A model generated the notes under the pieces. It saw only the letters and a list, made by a program, of their open reading frames with translations, was not told the DNA's origin and made no database searches. Positions 53,586 to 63,317 of a DNA stretch of 64,000 bases are shown here, in pieces. Within the stretch, counting starts at the first letter, position 1, and each line of letters starts with the position of its first letter. Source of the DNA: Ruegeria sp. HKCCD4315 (GTDB lineage Bacteria > Pseudomonadota > Alphaproteobacteria > Rhodobacterales > Rhodobacteraceae); NCBI RefSeq assembly GCF_013112245.1, contig NZ_WVRN01000001.1:98501-162500 (forward strand), in the 5' to 3' direction. Position numbers and translations under genes: made by a program.

Positions 53586-53675
53586 GGTCTGTCTCCAATC
53601 TGCGGCGCCTTCATCAAAGACGTGGCCAGCGCCTGGGTTAGTCGGGTGCCCCGGAAGCCCGGAACAGTGAATAGA

Positions 53676-53750
53676 TGGTGGGCGGTACAAGGATCGAACT
53701 TGTGACCCCTTCGATGTCAACGAAGTGCTCTACCGCTGAGCTAACCGCCC
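53676..53750 (-). tRNA. tRNA-Val (GAC anticodon)
   Basis: A complete cloverleaf on the minus strand: acceptor stem GGGCGGT / ACCGCCC, D-arm with AGCTCAGCGGTAGAGC, anticodon stem CTTCG / CGAAG with loop TTGACAT (anticodon GAC, valine), and T-arm with GTTCGATCC. The discriminator base is A and the CCA end is encoded. It lies about 90 bases upstream of rpmJ on the same strand. Confidence 0.96.
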
Positions 53751-53898
53751 ACTTTTCCTTTGCGTGCCCTGCCCCATAACGAAATGGGGCGCGGATCACC
53801 GCGCCGGTAGCGGGGTCTATAAAAGGAGTCGTTCAGGGGTTCAAGGGGTTTGGAAGAACAATTTTCCAGTCTATGTTGATTACGAACATGGAGTGATC

Positions 53899-54759
53899 AT
53901 GCAGAACGCAGCCTTTGTATTGGATATGCCCGAAAACCGCAGTTCATGCGTGGTTTTTTCATCCCCTCACAGCGGGCGAGAGTATCCTGAGGCCTTTCTA
54001 AAGCGTTCGGTGCTGAATCAAAACGTGATTCGGTCGTCGGAAGATGCCTTTGTGGATCAACTGTTTGCCCCTGCTGCTGAATACGGTGCACCCTTGATCA
54101 AGGCTGCCATGCCGCGTGCGTATCTGGATTTGAATCGCAGTCTGGATGAGCTTGACCCCGCCCTTATCAGCGGTGCGCGCAGACATGGGCACAACCCGCG
54201 AGTCGCTTCTGGGTTAGGGGTGATTCCCCGCGTCGTGGCCAACGGTCGGGCAATCTACAGCGGAAAGCTGACCATGGATGAAGCGCGGTTGCGTATCGAT
54301 ACCTACTGGCGTCCCTATCACGCACGATTGAAATCCCTGCTGGCCGAATCGCATGAGAAATTTGGTCAGGCAATATTGGTGGATTGCCACTCGATGCCGC
54401 ACGAGGCGGTTTCAATGGCCGGTACGGCGCGCAGCAAACGTCCGGATATTGTGTTAGGCGATCGGTTTGGCGCGTCAGCCTCTTCGGAAATCGTGGACCT
54501 TGTTGAATCGGCCTTTGCTGCGGCAGGATTGATCGTGGCGCGAAACGCGCCGTTCGCCGGGGCCTATGTCACCCAGACCTATGGCCGTCCGGGGCGCCAT
54601 CAGCACGCCATTCAGATCGAGATCGACCGCTCACTCTATATGAACGAAGAGAAGATCACGCCAAATGCCAATTTTATGGCATTTTCGAAGCTCTTGCGGC
54701 AGGTGGTGCGCGAAATCTCCAGCATCGGGTCGGAACCGGTTCGTTTGGCGGCCGAATAA
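53899..54759 (+). CDS. N-formylglutamate amidohydrolase family protein
   Basis: A 286-residue member of the FGase (HutG2-like) family. Zinc ligands are expected in FSSPHSGREYP (about residue 28) and LVDCHSMP (about 160). The AYLDLNRSLDELD and RPGRHQHAIQIEIDRSLYM motifs are also diagnostic; the latter holds the late catalytic residues. GGAGTGATC precedes the ATG at 53899, whereas the upstream open part overlaps the tRNA promoter side. It can hydrolyse N-formyl-glutamate in histidine degradation, but no hut genes are adjacent, so the substrate is uncertain. Confidence 0.88.
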   Translation: MQNAAFVLDMPENRSSCVVFSSPHSGREYPEAFLKRSVLNQNVIRSSEDAFVDQLFAPAAEYGAPLIKAAMPRAYLDLNRSLDELDPALISGARRHGHNPRVASGLGVIPRVVANGRAIYSGKLTMDEARLRIDTYWRPYHARLKSLLAESHEKFGQAILVDCHSMPHEAVSMAGTARSKRPDIVLGDRFGASASSEIVDLVESAFAAAGLIVARNAPFAGAYVTQTYGRPGRHQHAIQIEIDRSLYMNEEKITPNANFMAFSKLLRQVVREISSIGSEPVRLAAE

Positions 54760-54761
54760 CC

Positions 54762-56027
54762 TCAGCGCAGCGCGCGGCCTTTGACGATGGCATCCGAGCC
54801 AAACCTTTGTCGGATCTCGTCGGTGGCCCGTTCCGCCTGCGATCTGCGCGCAGCGCCCGGATCAAGCAGATCGCCCGAGATGTCGGCCTGATCCGCCGAG
54901 CACAGATCAGACAAACCACATCCCAAAAGCCGGTAAGGCCCCTGATCGCCCACCTGATCAAACAACCCTTTTGCTGTACGATAGATCCTATCGGCGATCT
55001 GGGTCGCATCGCGAAGTGACACGCGTCGGGTCAGGGTTTTGTGATTGGCCTTCTTCAGTTTGAGCGTGACAACCCGTCCGGCCAGATCTTTGGCCTTGGC
55101 CCGATCCGAAACTTTCAGTGCCATACGCCACAAATGCCCGTCCAGGATCTCGGGGTTGGCCGTATCTTCAGAAAATGTGGTCTCGTTGCTGATGGATTTC
55201 ATAGGCTCATGAGCCGAGACACGCCGTTTGTCCTGCCCCCGGGCCAGATGCCACAGGCGATACCCCATCGCGCCGAAGCGTTCCGTCAGCGCCTCTTGAT
55301 CCCAGCGCAGCAAATCGTTGAAGGTTCGTATCCCCGCCCGGTCCAGCGATTCTTGGGCCGCTGGGCCAATACCCCAGATCAGCCGCACGGGTTTGTCGTT
55401 CAGGAACGTTGCCGTCTCGGCCTTGCCGATCACCGAAAAACCACGCGGTTTGTCGAGGTCTGACGCAACCTTGGCGAGGAACTTGTTGTGGCTCAGCCCG
55501 ATGGACCCTGTCACGCCCAGCTCCTCCTTCATGCGTTTGACCAGGCGCGCCAGCATGACGGCGGGCGGCGCGCCGTGCAGGCGTTCAGTGCCTGACAGAT
55601 CCATGAACGCTTCGTCCAGAGACAGTGGTTCCACGACCGGCGTCAACTCATCCATCATGGCGCGGATGTGGCGCGACACTTCGGCGTAAACGGACATGCG
55701 TGGTTTGATTACCACCGCGTCCGGGCAGAGTTGCAGCGCTTTGAACATGGGCATCGCGGAACGCACCCCCCGGATCCGGGCCACGTAACACGCCGTTGAA
55801 ACCACACCCCGTTTCCCGCCACCAATGACGACAGGCTTGTCCGCAAGCTCGGGATTGTCGCGCTTTTCAACCGATGCATAGAAGGCGTCGCAATCCATAT
55901 GAGCGATGGACAGGTCAAAGAGCTCGGGGTGCAACTTGACCCTGGGGCTGCCGCAGACCGGACAGCGCCGTTCGTTTGTCAAAGGTGTCAGGCAATCTCG
56001 GCAAAGACCGGGCATCTGCGCCCTCAT
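54762..56027 (-). CDS. dinB: DNA polymerase IV (DinB), with N-terminal zinc-ribbon-like segment
   Basis: A 421-residue Y-family polymerase. Catalytic acidic residues are in AHMDCDAFYASVE (about residue 46) and PLSLDEAFMDLS (about 135). Helix-hairpin-helix (IWGIGPAAQESL) and little-finger segments follow. The first 30 residues hold four cysteines as CRDC ... CPVC, a zinc-ribbon-like addition found in alphaproteobacterial DinB2-type enzymes. It does error-prone lesion bypass, and no SOS box was searched with confidence. The stop is two bases from the end of the convergent gene. Confidence 0.93.
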   Translation of the reverse strand: MRAQMPGLCRDCLTPLTNERRCPVCGSPRVKLHPELFDLSIAHMDCDAFYASVEKRDNPELADKPVVIGGGKRGVVSTACYVARIRGVRSAMPMFKALQLCPDAVVIKPRMSVYAEVSRHIRAMMDELTPVVEPLSLDEAFMDLSGTERLHGAPPAVMLARLVKRMKEELGVTGSIGLSHNKFLAKVASDLDKPRGFSVIGKAETATFLNDKPVRLIWGIGPAAQESLDRAGIRTFNDLLRWDQEALTERFGAMGYRLWHLARGQDKRRVSAHEPMKSISNETTFSEDTANPEILDGHLWRMALKVSDRAKAKDLAGRVVTLKLKKANHKTLTRRVSLRDATQIADRIYRTAKGLFDQVGDQGPYRLLGCGLSDLCSADQADISGDLLDPGAARRSQAERATDEIRQRFGSDAIVKGRALR

Positions 56028-56366
56028 GCGTTCCGCAGTTGGCTAGGACATCACTTATACCAGCTTCGGCGCTGGATCAAAGCTCCGGTTTTTGCTGTGG
56101 GGCCTTCTGAAAAGAAGCCCCCCGCTGCGTGGCGGGGGGAAGTAACGAACCTCAGGAAGAAGCGGTTCGTTGGGGAGTATTGCCCCGAGAATCGCTGAAT
56201 TTCCCAAGTTTCGATAGGCCGATGACGGTTTCGCAAAAACTCGTAATTTGAATGTGTGTTTTCCGGCACAGGGACGATTTGGCGCGGTTTCCCCACAAAG
56301 TGACGCAAGGTCAACTTGTTATCTGGCAAACCGAACGTGCAAACCTGACGAATTGATCTGGTTCAG
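56028..56366. other. Intergenic region with a GC-rich hairpin
   Basis: About 340 bases between dinB and pyrF, both on the minus strand. At 56118-56139 an 8-base hairpin (CCCCCCGC / GCGGGGGG, loop TGCGTG) is present without a T tract. An open minus-strand frame (56051-56329) has no family signs and is not called. The pyrF end and dinB promoter must lie here. Confidence 0.5.
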
Positions 56367-57071
56367 TCAGTGAACTTTCAAAGAATTTAGCTCTGCCAGA
56401 ACGGCTTCGGCAGCGGCTTTCGGGTCTTGTGACTGATAAATCGGACGGCCAACCACGATGTGATCTGCACCATCCAGAATCGCACTGGCTGGCGTAGCCA
56501 CACGTTTCTGATCACCCAGCGCAGCACCGGCAGGGCGCACACCGGGGGTGACAATCAGGCGACCTTCGGCTTGGGGCAGCGCGCGGATCAGGGCGGCCTC
56601 CTGCGGGCTAGCGATGACGCCATCTGCTCCGGCTTCCAGCGCCTTGGCGGCGCGTTCGACAACCAAATCTTGCACGTCGCCGTCTTTCAGAAGGCTGGCG
56701 TCCAGATCGTCACGGTTCAGCGAAGTCAGGATCGTCACAGCGAGGATTTTCAGGTCTTTGCCCGAAGCCCCTTCTTTTGCGGCGCGCACCACATGCGGGT
56801 CGCCATGCACGGTCAGAAAATCCAGATCGAACTGCGCCAGCCCCCGTACGGCGTTTTCCACCGTATTGCCGATGTCGAACAGTTTCATGTCCAGAAAGAT
56901 GCGTTTGCCGTGGTCTTGTTTCAGTTCGTTGGCCAAAGCCAAACCACCACCGGTCAGCATACCCAAACCAATTTTATAAAAAGACACGCTGTCGCCCAAC
57001 CGTTCAGCCATGGCCAGACCTTGCAGGGCATTGGGGACATCGAGGGCTACGATCAGACGGTCATCGGACAT
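56367..57071 (-). CDS. pyrF: Orotidine 5'-phosphate decarboxylase
   Basis: A 234-residue TIM-barrel enzyme. The motif FLDMKLFDIGNTV (about residues 60-72) holds the catalytic D-x-K-x-x-D set. GADGVIASPQEA (about 143) and VTPGVRPAGAALGDQKRV (about 185) bind the phosphate. It makes UMP from OMP, the last step of pyrimidine synthesis. The start at 57071 has AAAGGAGC just upstream; the frame remains open to 57305 but overlaps the divergent lipoprotein gene. Confidence 0.94.
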   Translation of the reverse strand: MSDDRLIVALDVPNALQGLAMAERLGDSVSFYKIGLGMLTGGGLALANELKQDHGKRIFLDMKLFDIGNTVENAVRGLAQFDLDFLTVHGDPHVVRAAKEGASGKDLKILAVTILTSLNRDDLDASLLKDGDVQDLVVERAAKALEAGADGVIASPQEAALIRALPQAEGRLIVTPGVRPAGAALGDQKRVATPASAILDGADHIVVGRPIYQSQDPKAAAEAVLAELNSLKVH

Positions 57072-57211
57072 GGGGCGCTCCTTTTTGGCAAACGTCTGCG
57101 TCCTAACGGGTTCGGGCGGTTCTGTCCATCTTCGAGGCTGGGCGCGGACACGTTCATTTTGTGCTATCGTGCCGGGCATTGAGCACTTGATTTCAGAGTA
57201 AGGGACAGAAA

Positions 57212-57529
57212 ATGAAAAAGCTGGTTGTGCTGGGCGTATTGGTTGCGCTGGCTGCATGTGACGAAACCCCGCCCGAAACACCGGAAACCGGGGCTGCTCC
57301 TGCACCGGCGAATGATGATCTGCGTCTTGTGGGTGGCTACAGGTCCGAGGATGATTGGTGCCAGCTTACGGGCGAAACAGCCTTTACTGGCAATTTCCTG
57401 GATCACACGGCCGATCTGGTGTCGTGCCCGACGGGAAGTGCGGCGGCGCAGTCTTTGGTGGATGATCTGGGTGCGGTTCAGGTTGCCGAGACCGGGGGTT
57501 ACACCGTTTACACCATACAGCGCGAATAG
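57212..57529 (+). CDS. Small lipoprotein of unknown function
   Basis: A 105-residue lipoprotein (MKKLVVLGVLVALAAC, lipid-modified Cys16). A Pro/Glu/Ala-rich linker follows, then a compact domain with two cysteines (DDWCQL and LVSCPT) that may bridge. Proteins of this kind are found as short outer-membrane lipoproteins in roseobacters, and no function is known. AAGGGACAG is the ribosome-binding region. It is divergent from pyrF. Confidence 0.8.
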   Translation: MKKLVVLGVLVALAACDETPPETPETGAAPAPANDDLRLVGGYRSEDDWCQLTGETAFTGNFLDHTADLVSCPTGSAAAQSLVDDLGAVQVAETGGYTVYTIQRE

Positions 57530-57552
57530 CGGTGATTTCTGCGTCTTAGCCT

Positions 57553-57581
57553 CTTGAACCGGCAAAGATATTTCCCAGATT
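57553..57581 (+). promoter_or_regulatory. Heat-shock (RpoH)-type promoter before clpB
   Basis: CTTGAA at 57553-57558 and CCCAGATT at 57574-57581, with a 15-base spacer, agree well with the sigma-32 consensus (CTTGAA, 13-15 bases, CCCCATNT). The distance to the clpB ATG is about 75 bases. This is expected for a chaperone gene. Confidence 0.65.
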
Positions 57582-57655
57582 GAATGTGAGGCTTCGACCG
57601 ATATGTGCTGCCAAGCGGGCATGTCAAAACGGGGCGCTTGGAAAAGGAGAATATC

Positions 57656-60274
57656 ATGGACTTGAACAAGTTCACCGAGCGGGCACGGGGATTCGTGCAG
57701 GCTGCGCAGACCATTGCGCTGCGTGAGGGGCACCAGAGGCTGGAGCCCACACATATACTCAAAGCATTGATGGATGACGATCAGGGGCTGGCCAGCAACC
57801 TGATCACACGCGCAGGCGGCGCGCCAAACCGCGTGGTTGAAGCGCTGGACGCGGCCATGGGTAAGATCCCGAAGGTCAGCGGCGACGCGAGCCAGATTTA
57901 CATGGACGGCCAAACCGCCAAAGTTCTGGACGAGGCTGAGAAGATCGCCACCAAGGCGGGCGACAGCTTTGTGCCGGTCGAACGGGTGCTGATGGCGCTG
58001 TGTATGGTGACATCCAAAGCCAAGGACGCTTTGGAAGCAGGGGCTGTATCCGCCCAGAAGCTGAATGAAGCGATCAATGACATCCGCAAGGGTCGCACTG
58101 CTGACACGGCGTCGGCGGAAGAGGGCTATGACGCGCTCAAGAAATATGCGCGCGATCTGACTGAAGCTGCGGCTGAAGGTAAGATTGACCCGATCATTGG
58201 GCGGGATGAGGAAATCCGCCGCTCGATGCAGGTTCTGTCGCGCCGTACCAAGAACAACCCGGTTCTGATCGGGGAACCTGGCGTGGGTAAAACCGCGATT
58301 GCTGAAGGCATGGCCCTGCGCATCGTCAACGGCGACGTACCGGAATCGCTGAAGGACAAGAAGCTGCTCGCGCTCGACATGGGCGCGCTGATTGCTGGCG
58401 CGAAATACCGTGGTGAGTTCGAAGAACGACTCAAGGCCGTTCTGACCGAAGTGACCGAGGCCGCTGGTGAGATCATTCTGTTCATTGATGAGATGCATAC
58501 GCTGGTTGGGGCCGGGAAGTCCGACGGCGCGATGGATGCTGCCAACCTGATCAAGCCTGCGCTTGCCCGGGGTGAGCTGCATTGTATCGGCGCGACCACG
58601 CTGGACGAGTATCGTAAATACGTCGAAAAAGACGCGGCCCTTGCGCGCCGGTTCCAGCCTGTGATGGTGACCGAGCCAACCGTCGAGGATACGATCAGCA
58701 TCCTGCGGGGCATCAAGGAAAAGTACGAGCTGCACCATGGCGTACGCATCTCGGATTCGGCATTGGTGTCGGCGGCGACGCTCTCGCATCGCTATATCAC
58801 TGACAGGTTCCTGCCAGATAAAGCCATCGACCTTGTTGATGAGGCAGCGTCGCGCCTGCGGATGGAGGTTGACTCCAAGCCGGAAGAACTCGACCAGCTG
58901 GATCGCCAAATCCTGCAGATGCAGATCGAGGAAGAGGCGCTGAAGCTTGAAGATGACGCGGCCTCGAAGGATCGACTGGAAACCTTGCAAAAGGATCTGG
59001 CCGATCTGCAGGAGAAATCTGCCGAGATGACGGCTCAATGGCAGGCCGAACGCGACAAGCTGGCCGGTACCCGCGATCTGAAAGAGCAGCTCGACAAAGC
59101 GCGGGCTGATCTGGAAATCGCCAAGCGCGAAGGTAACCTGGCCAAGGCCGGTGAGCTGTCCTATGGCGTCATCCCCGAGCTGGAGAAAAAGCTGACCGAG
59201 GCCGAAAACGCCGAAAGCAACGCCATGATGGCCGAGGAAACGGTGCGCCCGACGCAGATCGCTGCTGTGGTCGAACGCTGGACGGGTATTCCGACCTCGA
59301 AAATGCTGGAAGGTGAGCGTGAAAAGTTGCTGCGGATGGAAGACGATCTGCATTCCCGCGTGATCGGTCAGGATGCTGCGGTGACCGCTGTCGCCAATGC
59401 CGTACGTCGCGCGCGTGCGGGCCTGAACGACGAAGGTCGCCCGCTGGGCTCGTTCCTGTTCCTCGGCCCGACCGGTGTGGGTAAGACAGAGCTGACCAAG
59501 GCCGTAGCGAACTTCCTGTTCGACGACGACAATGCGATGGTCCGTATCGACATGTCCGAGTTCATGGAGAAGCATGCCGTTGCCCGTCTGATCGGTGCCC
59601 CTCCGGGCTATGTCGGCTATGACGAAGGCGGTGTGCTGACCGAAGCCGTACGGCGCAGGCCCTATCAGGTTGTGCTGTTTGATGAGGTCGAAAAAGCGCA
59701 CCCGGATGTGTTCAACGTCCTTTTGCAGGTTCTCGACGATGGCGTGCTGACCGATGGTCAGGGCCGCACCGTGGATTTCAAGCAGACGCTGATCATCCTA
59801 ACGTCGAATCTTGGGTCTCAGGCGCTCAGCCAGTTGCCCGAAGGTGCGGACAGCGCGCAAGCACGACGGGATGTGATGGATGCGGTCCGGGCCCATTTCC
59901 GGCCCGAGTTCCTGAACCGTCTGGACGAGACGATCATCTTCGACCGCCTCAAGCGGGGTGATATGGATGGCATCGTCGAAATCCAGATGGCACGTCTGCA
60001 AAAACGTCTGGCCGCCCGCAAGATCGAGCTGGTGCTGGACGACGGTGCCAAGGAGTGGCTGGCCAATGAAGGCTATGATCCGGTCTTTGGTGCCCGACCG
60101 TTGAAGCGCGTGATCCAGCGCGCGCTTCAGAACCCGCTGGCCGAAGCGCTGCTGGCTGGTGAGATCAAGGATGGCGAGACCGTTCCCGTCACCGCGGGTC
60201 CAGACGGGCTGATCATAGGCGACCGGCTTGGGACGTCAGACCGACCCCGTCCTGATGATGCCGTGGTGCATTAA
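57656..60274 (+). CDS. clpB: ATP-dependent chaperone ClpB (disaggregase)
   Basis: An 872-residue Hsp100 chaperone with N-domain (about residues 1-145, [17 protein letters not shown]), nucleotide-binding domain 1 (Walker A GEPGVGKT, about 206), the coiled-coil M-domain (about 400-530) and domain 2 (Walker A GPTGVGKT, about 604). Both arginine-finger regions and the pore motif [11 protein letters not shown] are present. The M-domain separates ClpB from ClpA/C. It unfolds aggregated proteins with DnaK. AAAAGGAG precedes the ATG at 57656, with a heat-shock-like promoter upstream and a terminator downstream. Confidence 0.97.
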   Translation: MDLNKFTERARGFVQAAQTIALREGHQRLEPTHILKALMDDDQGLASNLITRAGGAPNRVVEALDAAMGKIPKVSGDASQIYMDGQTAKVLDEAEKIATKAGDSFVPVERVLMALCMVTSKAKDALEAGAVSAQKLNEAINDIRKGRTADTASAEEGYDALKKYARDLTEAAAEGKIDPIIGRDEEIRRSMQVLSRRTKNNPVLIGEPGVGKTAIAEGMALRIVNGDVPESLKDKKLLALDMGALIAGAKYRGEFEERLKAVLTEVTEAAGEIILFIDEMHTLVGAGKSDGAMDAANLIKPALARGELHCIGATTLDEYRKYVEKDAALARRFQPVMVTEPTVEDTISILRGIKEKYELHHGVRISDSALVSAATLSHRYITDRFLPDKAIDLVDEAASRLRMEVDSKPEELDQLDRQILQMQIEEEALKLEDDAASKDRLETLQKDLADLQEKSAEMTAQWQAERDKLAGTRDLKEQLDKARADLEIAKREGNLAKAGELSYGVIPELEKKLTEAENAESNAMMAEETVRPTQIAAVVERWTGIPTSKMLEGEREKLLRMEDDLHSRVIGQDAAVTAVANAVRRARAGLNDEGRPLGSFLFLGPTGVGKTELTKAVANFLFDDDNAMVRIDMSEFMEKHAVARLIGAPPGYVGYDEGGVLTEAVRRRPYQVVLFDEVEKAHPDVFNVLLQVLDDGVLTDGQGRTVDFKQTLIILTSNLGSQALSQLPEGADSAQARRDVMDAVRAHFRPEFLNRLDETIIFDRLKRGDMDGIVEIQMARLQKRLAARKIELVLDDGAKEWLANEGYDPVFGARPLKRVIQRALQNPLAEALLAGEIKDGETVPVTAGPDGLIIGDRLGTSDRPRPDDAVVH

Positions 60275-60287
60275 TTTCCCAACTCAG

Positions 60288-60314
60288 AAAACCCGCCATT
60301 CCGGCGGGTTTTTT
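60288..60314 (+). terminator. Rho-independent terminator after clpB
   Basis: An 8-base stem (AACCCGCC / GGCGGGTT) with loop ATTCC, followed by TTTT. It lies 13 bases after the clpB stop. Confidence 0.9.
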
Positions 60315-60400
60315 GTTATTCTGACTTAGCCGTCCGCATTATTCGGCTAGGGCGCGCGCAACTAATACTGTTTGAACCTTTTTTGCGAGTGAATTTTCTT

Positions 60401-61240
60401 ATGTCTCAGGAAGACGCGAACCAGAGATTGGACAAGATTGAAGACGCAATCGTCCTGCTTACGAAACTATCCACGCCCAAACCAAAGACCTTTTGGGATC
60501 GGCTTTCCACCGACAAAATTCGAGACGCCATCTACATCATCGGTATCCCGGCCCTGCTGTTCACAACCTATCTGGAATTCGACAAGTTCTATCTCAGCCG
60601 CGAGAACATCCGGCTCGAGGAAAAGCGTAATACGGCTATATCGCGACTGGACCAGCTACAGGATATCAACAGCGAGATTTATCAGCTTCAGACTCAGGGT
60701 GATGAAAATGTCGCCTTTGCGCTGATCGAAGCGAAACGCGGTCAGATCGCGCGTTTGACCGACACTGTTTATCTGACCTGGGTTGAACAGCCCGAGATGC
60801 TGAAGCGTCACGACCTCAATGCGTTGGCAGAGGCATTGTTGGTGCAGAGTCGGACTGATGACGCGTTGCGGGTTGCCAGTACAGTCGCGGTGGATGATTT
60901 GAAACCGATCGACGCGATTGACCAACAGATACTCAAGGCGCGGATTCAATTTGCGCAAGGCCCTGCTCAGGACATAGAAGCCGCGCGGCAGCACCTGCGA
61001 GAGGCTGTTCCGCTTGTTGAAGAAATCGAACGATCGGGCAGCCAGTTTCTGATGCAGGAAAAAATGTTGCAGGTGCGTCTGATTAACGAAGCCTGGCTAG
61101 GGGAGCCCTGCGAGACTTTGGCGCCAATGGCGGATGCGCTGGCAGAGCTGAGGGCGTTTAATCTGGAAGCAGGTTCTGTTGAGGATCAGTATCAATCCGC
61201 AGTCACCGTGCGTGCGGTTAGGTCCAAATGCCGTCCATGA
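60401..61240 (+). CDS. Membrane-anchored protein of unknown function
   Basis: A 279-residue protein. A short acidic N terminus is followed by a single transmembrane segment (DAIYIIGIPALLFTTYL, about residues 43-60). The rest is a helical, soluble domain, including EKRNTAISRLDQLQDINSEIYQLQ, which looks like a coiled coil, and later regions of TPR-like paired helices (ALAEALLVQSRTDDALRVAST). The ATG at 60401 has no clear Shine-Dalgarno. No family was recognised. It follows the clpB terminator, so it has its own promoter. Confidence 0.7.
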   Translation: MSQEDANQRLDKIEDAIVLLTKLSTPKPKTFWDRLSTDKIRDAIYIIGIPALLFTTYLEFDKFYLSRENIRLEEKRNTAISRLDQLQDINSEIYQLQTQGDENVAFALIEAKRGQIARLTDTVYLTWVEQPEMLKRHDLNALAEALLVQSRTDDALRVASTVAVDDLKPIDAIDQQILKARIQFAQGPAQDIEAARQHLREAVPLVEEIERSGSQFLMQEKMLQVRLINEAWLGEPCETLAPMADALAELRAFNLEAGSVEDQYQSAVTVRAVRSKCRP

Positions 61241-61293
61241 GGGCAAGAACACCACCAGGATGGTGGAGTTCTTTCAGTCATCATTCAGTGAGT

Positions 61294-62109
61294 TCAAACC
61301 AACGCAAAGATCCGCGCTGGGCCTCCTGTGCCACCTGCATGTTTTGGTGCGCCAATAACAAGTGTCGCGCCGGATGCCGGCACCCGATCCAGATTGGCCA
61401 GGCATTCAATCCCAAACCGACCTGAAGGCAGCCACGCATAATGGGTGGCAAAATCTGCTGACATGCCATGATCCAGCGACAGGGTATCCACAGCAATCGA
61501 TCGCGCGCCGGTGTCCTCCATCAGCATCTGCGCCGCTTCGACATGAAAGCCGGGATAGTGCTGCGCTTCGCCATCGAAGTTGCGGAATCCGTCTGTAGCG
61601 GTCTTGCTGCCCCAACCTGAATGCATCGCTACGCAGGCCCCATCGGGGATGTCTCCATTTGCTGCGATCCACGCTTTCAGATCGTCTGGTGTGACACGTG
61701 TGTCTGCATCGTCTGCCGCGCGGGCGGCGATATCCACGACGCACAATGGGGCCACCAGATCGTTGACAGGGATCTCATCAACCGAGGTGCCATCCGCCGA
61801 AAAGTGAAGCGGAGCGTCGATATGGGTGCCGGTATGTTCATTGATCGAAAGGTTGAACAGGTTGAAACCGTGATCTGCAAAGTTGAAAGGCTGTTCAGCC
61901 GAAATACCGGGATCCCCGCCCCATGTCGGAAACTCCGGGCTGAGCGTGTGGGTCATGTCCTGGACACTGCCATGTCCTGCGGCCAGAGCTGCAGGGGCCG
62001 TGCCACCGGTTGCGACGGCGGCAACGCTTGTTGCAGCCGCAGCTTTGAAGAACCCACGCCGAGACAGCATCCTCTCTTTGACGGCGCTCATTACACAGAT
62101 GTCACACAT
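61294..62109 (-). CDS. Cyclase-family (kynurenine formamidase-like) hydrolase with Tat signal
   Basis: A 271-residue protein with a twin-arginine leader (SRRGFFKAAAATSVAAVATGG). The metal motif HTGTHIDAPLHF (about residues 90-101) is the signature of the cyclase / kynurenine formamidase family, with His and Asp as metal ligands. A later SLDHG and catalytic H of this family are visible. Export by Tat is unusual for kynurenine formamidase, so the substrate may be another amide or cyclic ester. The start at 62109 has AGGAAG before it. Confidence 0.84.
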   Translation of the reverse strand: MCDICVMSAVKERMLSRRGFFKAAAATSVAAVATGGTAPAALAAGHGSVQDMTHTLSPEFPTWGGDPGISAEQPFNFADHGFNLFNLSINEHTGTHIDAPLHFSADGTSVDEIPVNDLVAPLCVVDIAARAADDADTRVTPDDLKAWIAANGDIPDGACVAMHSGWGSKTATDGFRNFDGEAQHYPGFHVEAAQMLMEDTGARSIAVDTLSLDHGMSADFATHYAWLPSGRFGIECLANLDRVPASGATLVIGAPKHAGGTGGPARIFALV

Positions 62110-62410
62110 AATTCTTCCTCCCTTTCTGCAGCGATACGGCTGCAATGGCAGGCAAGCAACGCGCAGGATCGCGTGCGATACCTGCGTGACAGAGTGCAGT
62201 CTGGTAGGCGCTTTTGTAAAGGTTTCCGGAAAACAGTTCGGCCAAAGCAGTCGTTAAGAACAGCTGTACAGGCAGAATACTCCGGTCTTTGCGAGGTGTC
62301 CGATTTGAGAACGTTACAGTCACTTCGCTCAATCGTTACGCCTGTTTCGCTGGCGCTATGCTATCAGCGCATTACGTCAACACAGACATAAGTACCTAAC
62401 GGAGACCCAT

Positions 62411-63313
62411 ATGGCGCATCGCTGGACCAATACTTTGACACAAGCCGACGTCACCCCGCAGGTGGCGTTCCTGAACCGGCGGCAGGTAATGGCCGGGCTG
62501 GCGGGTGTCGGACTGACCGCGATGGCGCGCCCGGCTGCGGCGCAAGACGCGCTGGAACCGAACACGTGGGAAGAGATCACCACCTACAACAACTATTATG
62601 AGTTCGGGACCGGTAAAGACGATCCTGCCAAATATGCCGGATCTCTGGTGACTGAGCCCTGGAGCGTCAAGATAGACGGTTTGGTGGATCGCCCGGGCGA
62701 GTATGACTTCAAGGACATTCTGTCAGAGATGACCGTCGAAGAGCGGATATACCGTTTCCGATGCGTCGAAGCCTGGTCCATGGTCATTCCGTGGAACGGG
62801 TTCGAGCTTGCCGACTTGCTGAATATGGCCGGTGTTCAGGAAGGCGCGAAATATGTGGCTTTCGAAACTGCATACCGCCCTGATGAAATGCCCGGAACCC
62901 GCTTCCCAATTCTCGAATGGCCGTATCGTGAGGGGTTGCGCCTGGATGAGGCGATGCACCCGCTGACGATCATGGCCACAGGAATTTACGGGAAAACAAT
63001 TCCGAACCAGAATGGCGCGCCTTTGCGTTTGGTGGTTCCATGGAAATATGGGTTCAAGTCGATCAAGTCGATTGTACGCATCACTCTGACCGACGTAGAG
63101 CCGCCCACAAGCTGGAACATGTCCAACCCGCGTGAATACGGATTTTACAGCAATGTGAATCCAAATGTAGATCACCCGCGTTGGTCTCAGGCGTCCGAGC
63201 GTCGCATTGGGGGCGGCCTGTTTGCCAAGCGAATCCCCACTCTGATGTTCAACGGTTATGAGGAAGAGGTCGCCAGCCTGTATGAAGGCTTGGATCTGGC
63301 CAAAAACTACTAA
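62411..63313 (+). CDS. msrP: Periplasmic methionine-sulfoxide reductase, molybdopterin subunit MsrP
   Basis: A 300-residue Tat-exported molybdoenzyme (leader [15 protein letters not shown]). The Mo-ligating Cys is in [11 protein letters not shown] (about residue 118), with YNNYYEFGT near residue 57 and [14 protein letters not shown] near 215, both characteristic of MsrP/YedY. It repairs oxidised methionines in envelope proteins. The membrane haem subunit MsrQ follows after four bases and delivers electrons. Confidence 0.95.
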   Translation: MAHRWTNTLTQADVTPQVAFLNRRQVMAGLAGVGLTAMARPAAAQDALEPNTWEEITTYNNYYEFGTGKDDPAKYAGSLVTEPWSVKIDGLVDRPGEYDFKDILSEMTVEERIYRFRCVEAWSMVIPWNGFELADLLNMAGVQEGAKYVAFETAYRPDEMPGTRFPILEWPYREGLRLDEAMHPLTIMATGIYGKTIPNQNGAPLRLVVPWKYGFKSIKSIVRITLTDVEPPTSWNMSNPREYGFYSNVNPNVDHPRWSQASERRIGGGLFAKRIPTLMFNGYEEEVASLYEGLDLAKNY

Positions 63314-63317
63314 GACC

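Noticed and set aside
56051..56329. 92-codon minus-strand open frame between dinB and pyrF
   Set aside because: No domain and no Shine-Dalgarno sequence. It crosses the GC-rich hairpin and reads as random sequence.
57164..59701. Very long minus-strand open frame (845 codons) opposite clpB
   Set aside because: Antisense to clpB with its codon bias, and the product shows no family motif. It also overlaps the divergent lipoprotein gene.
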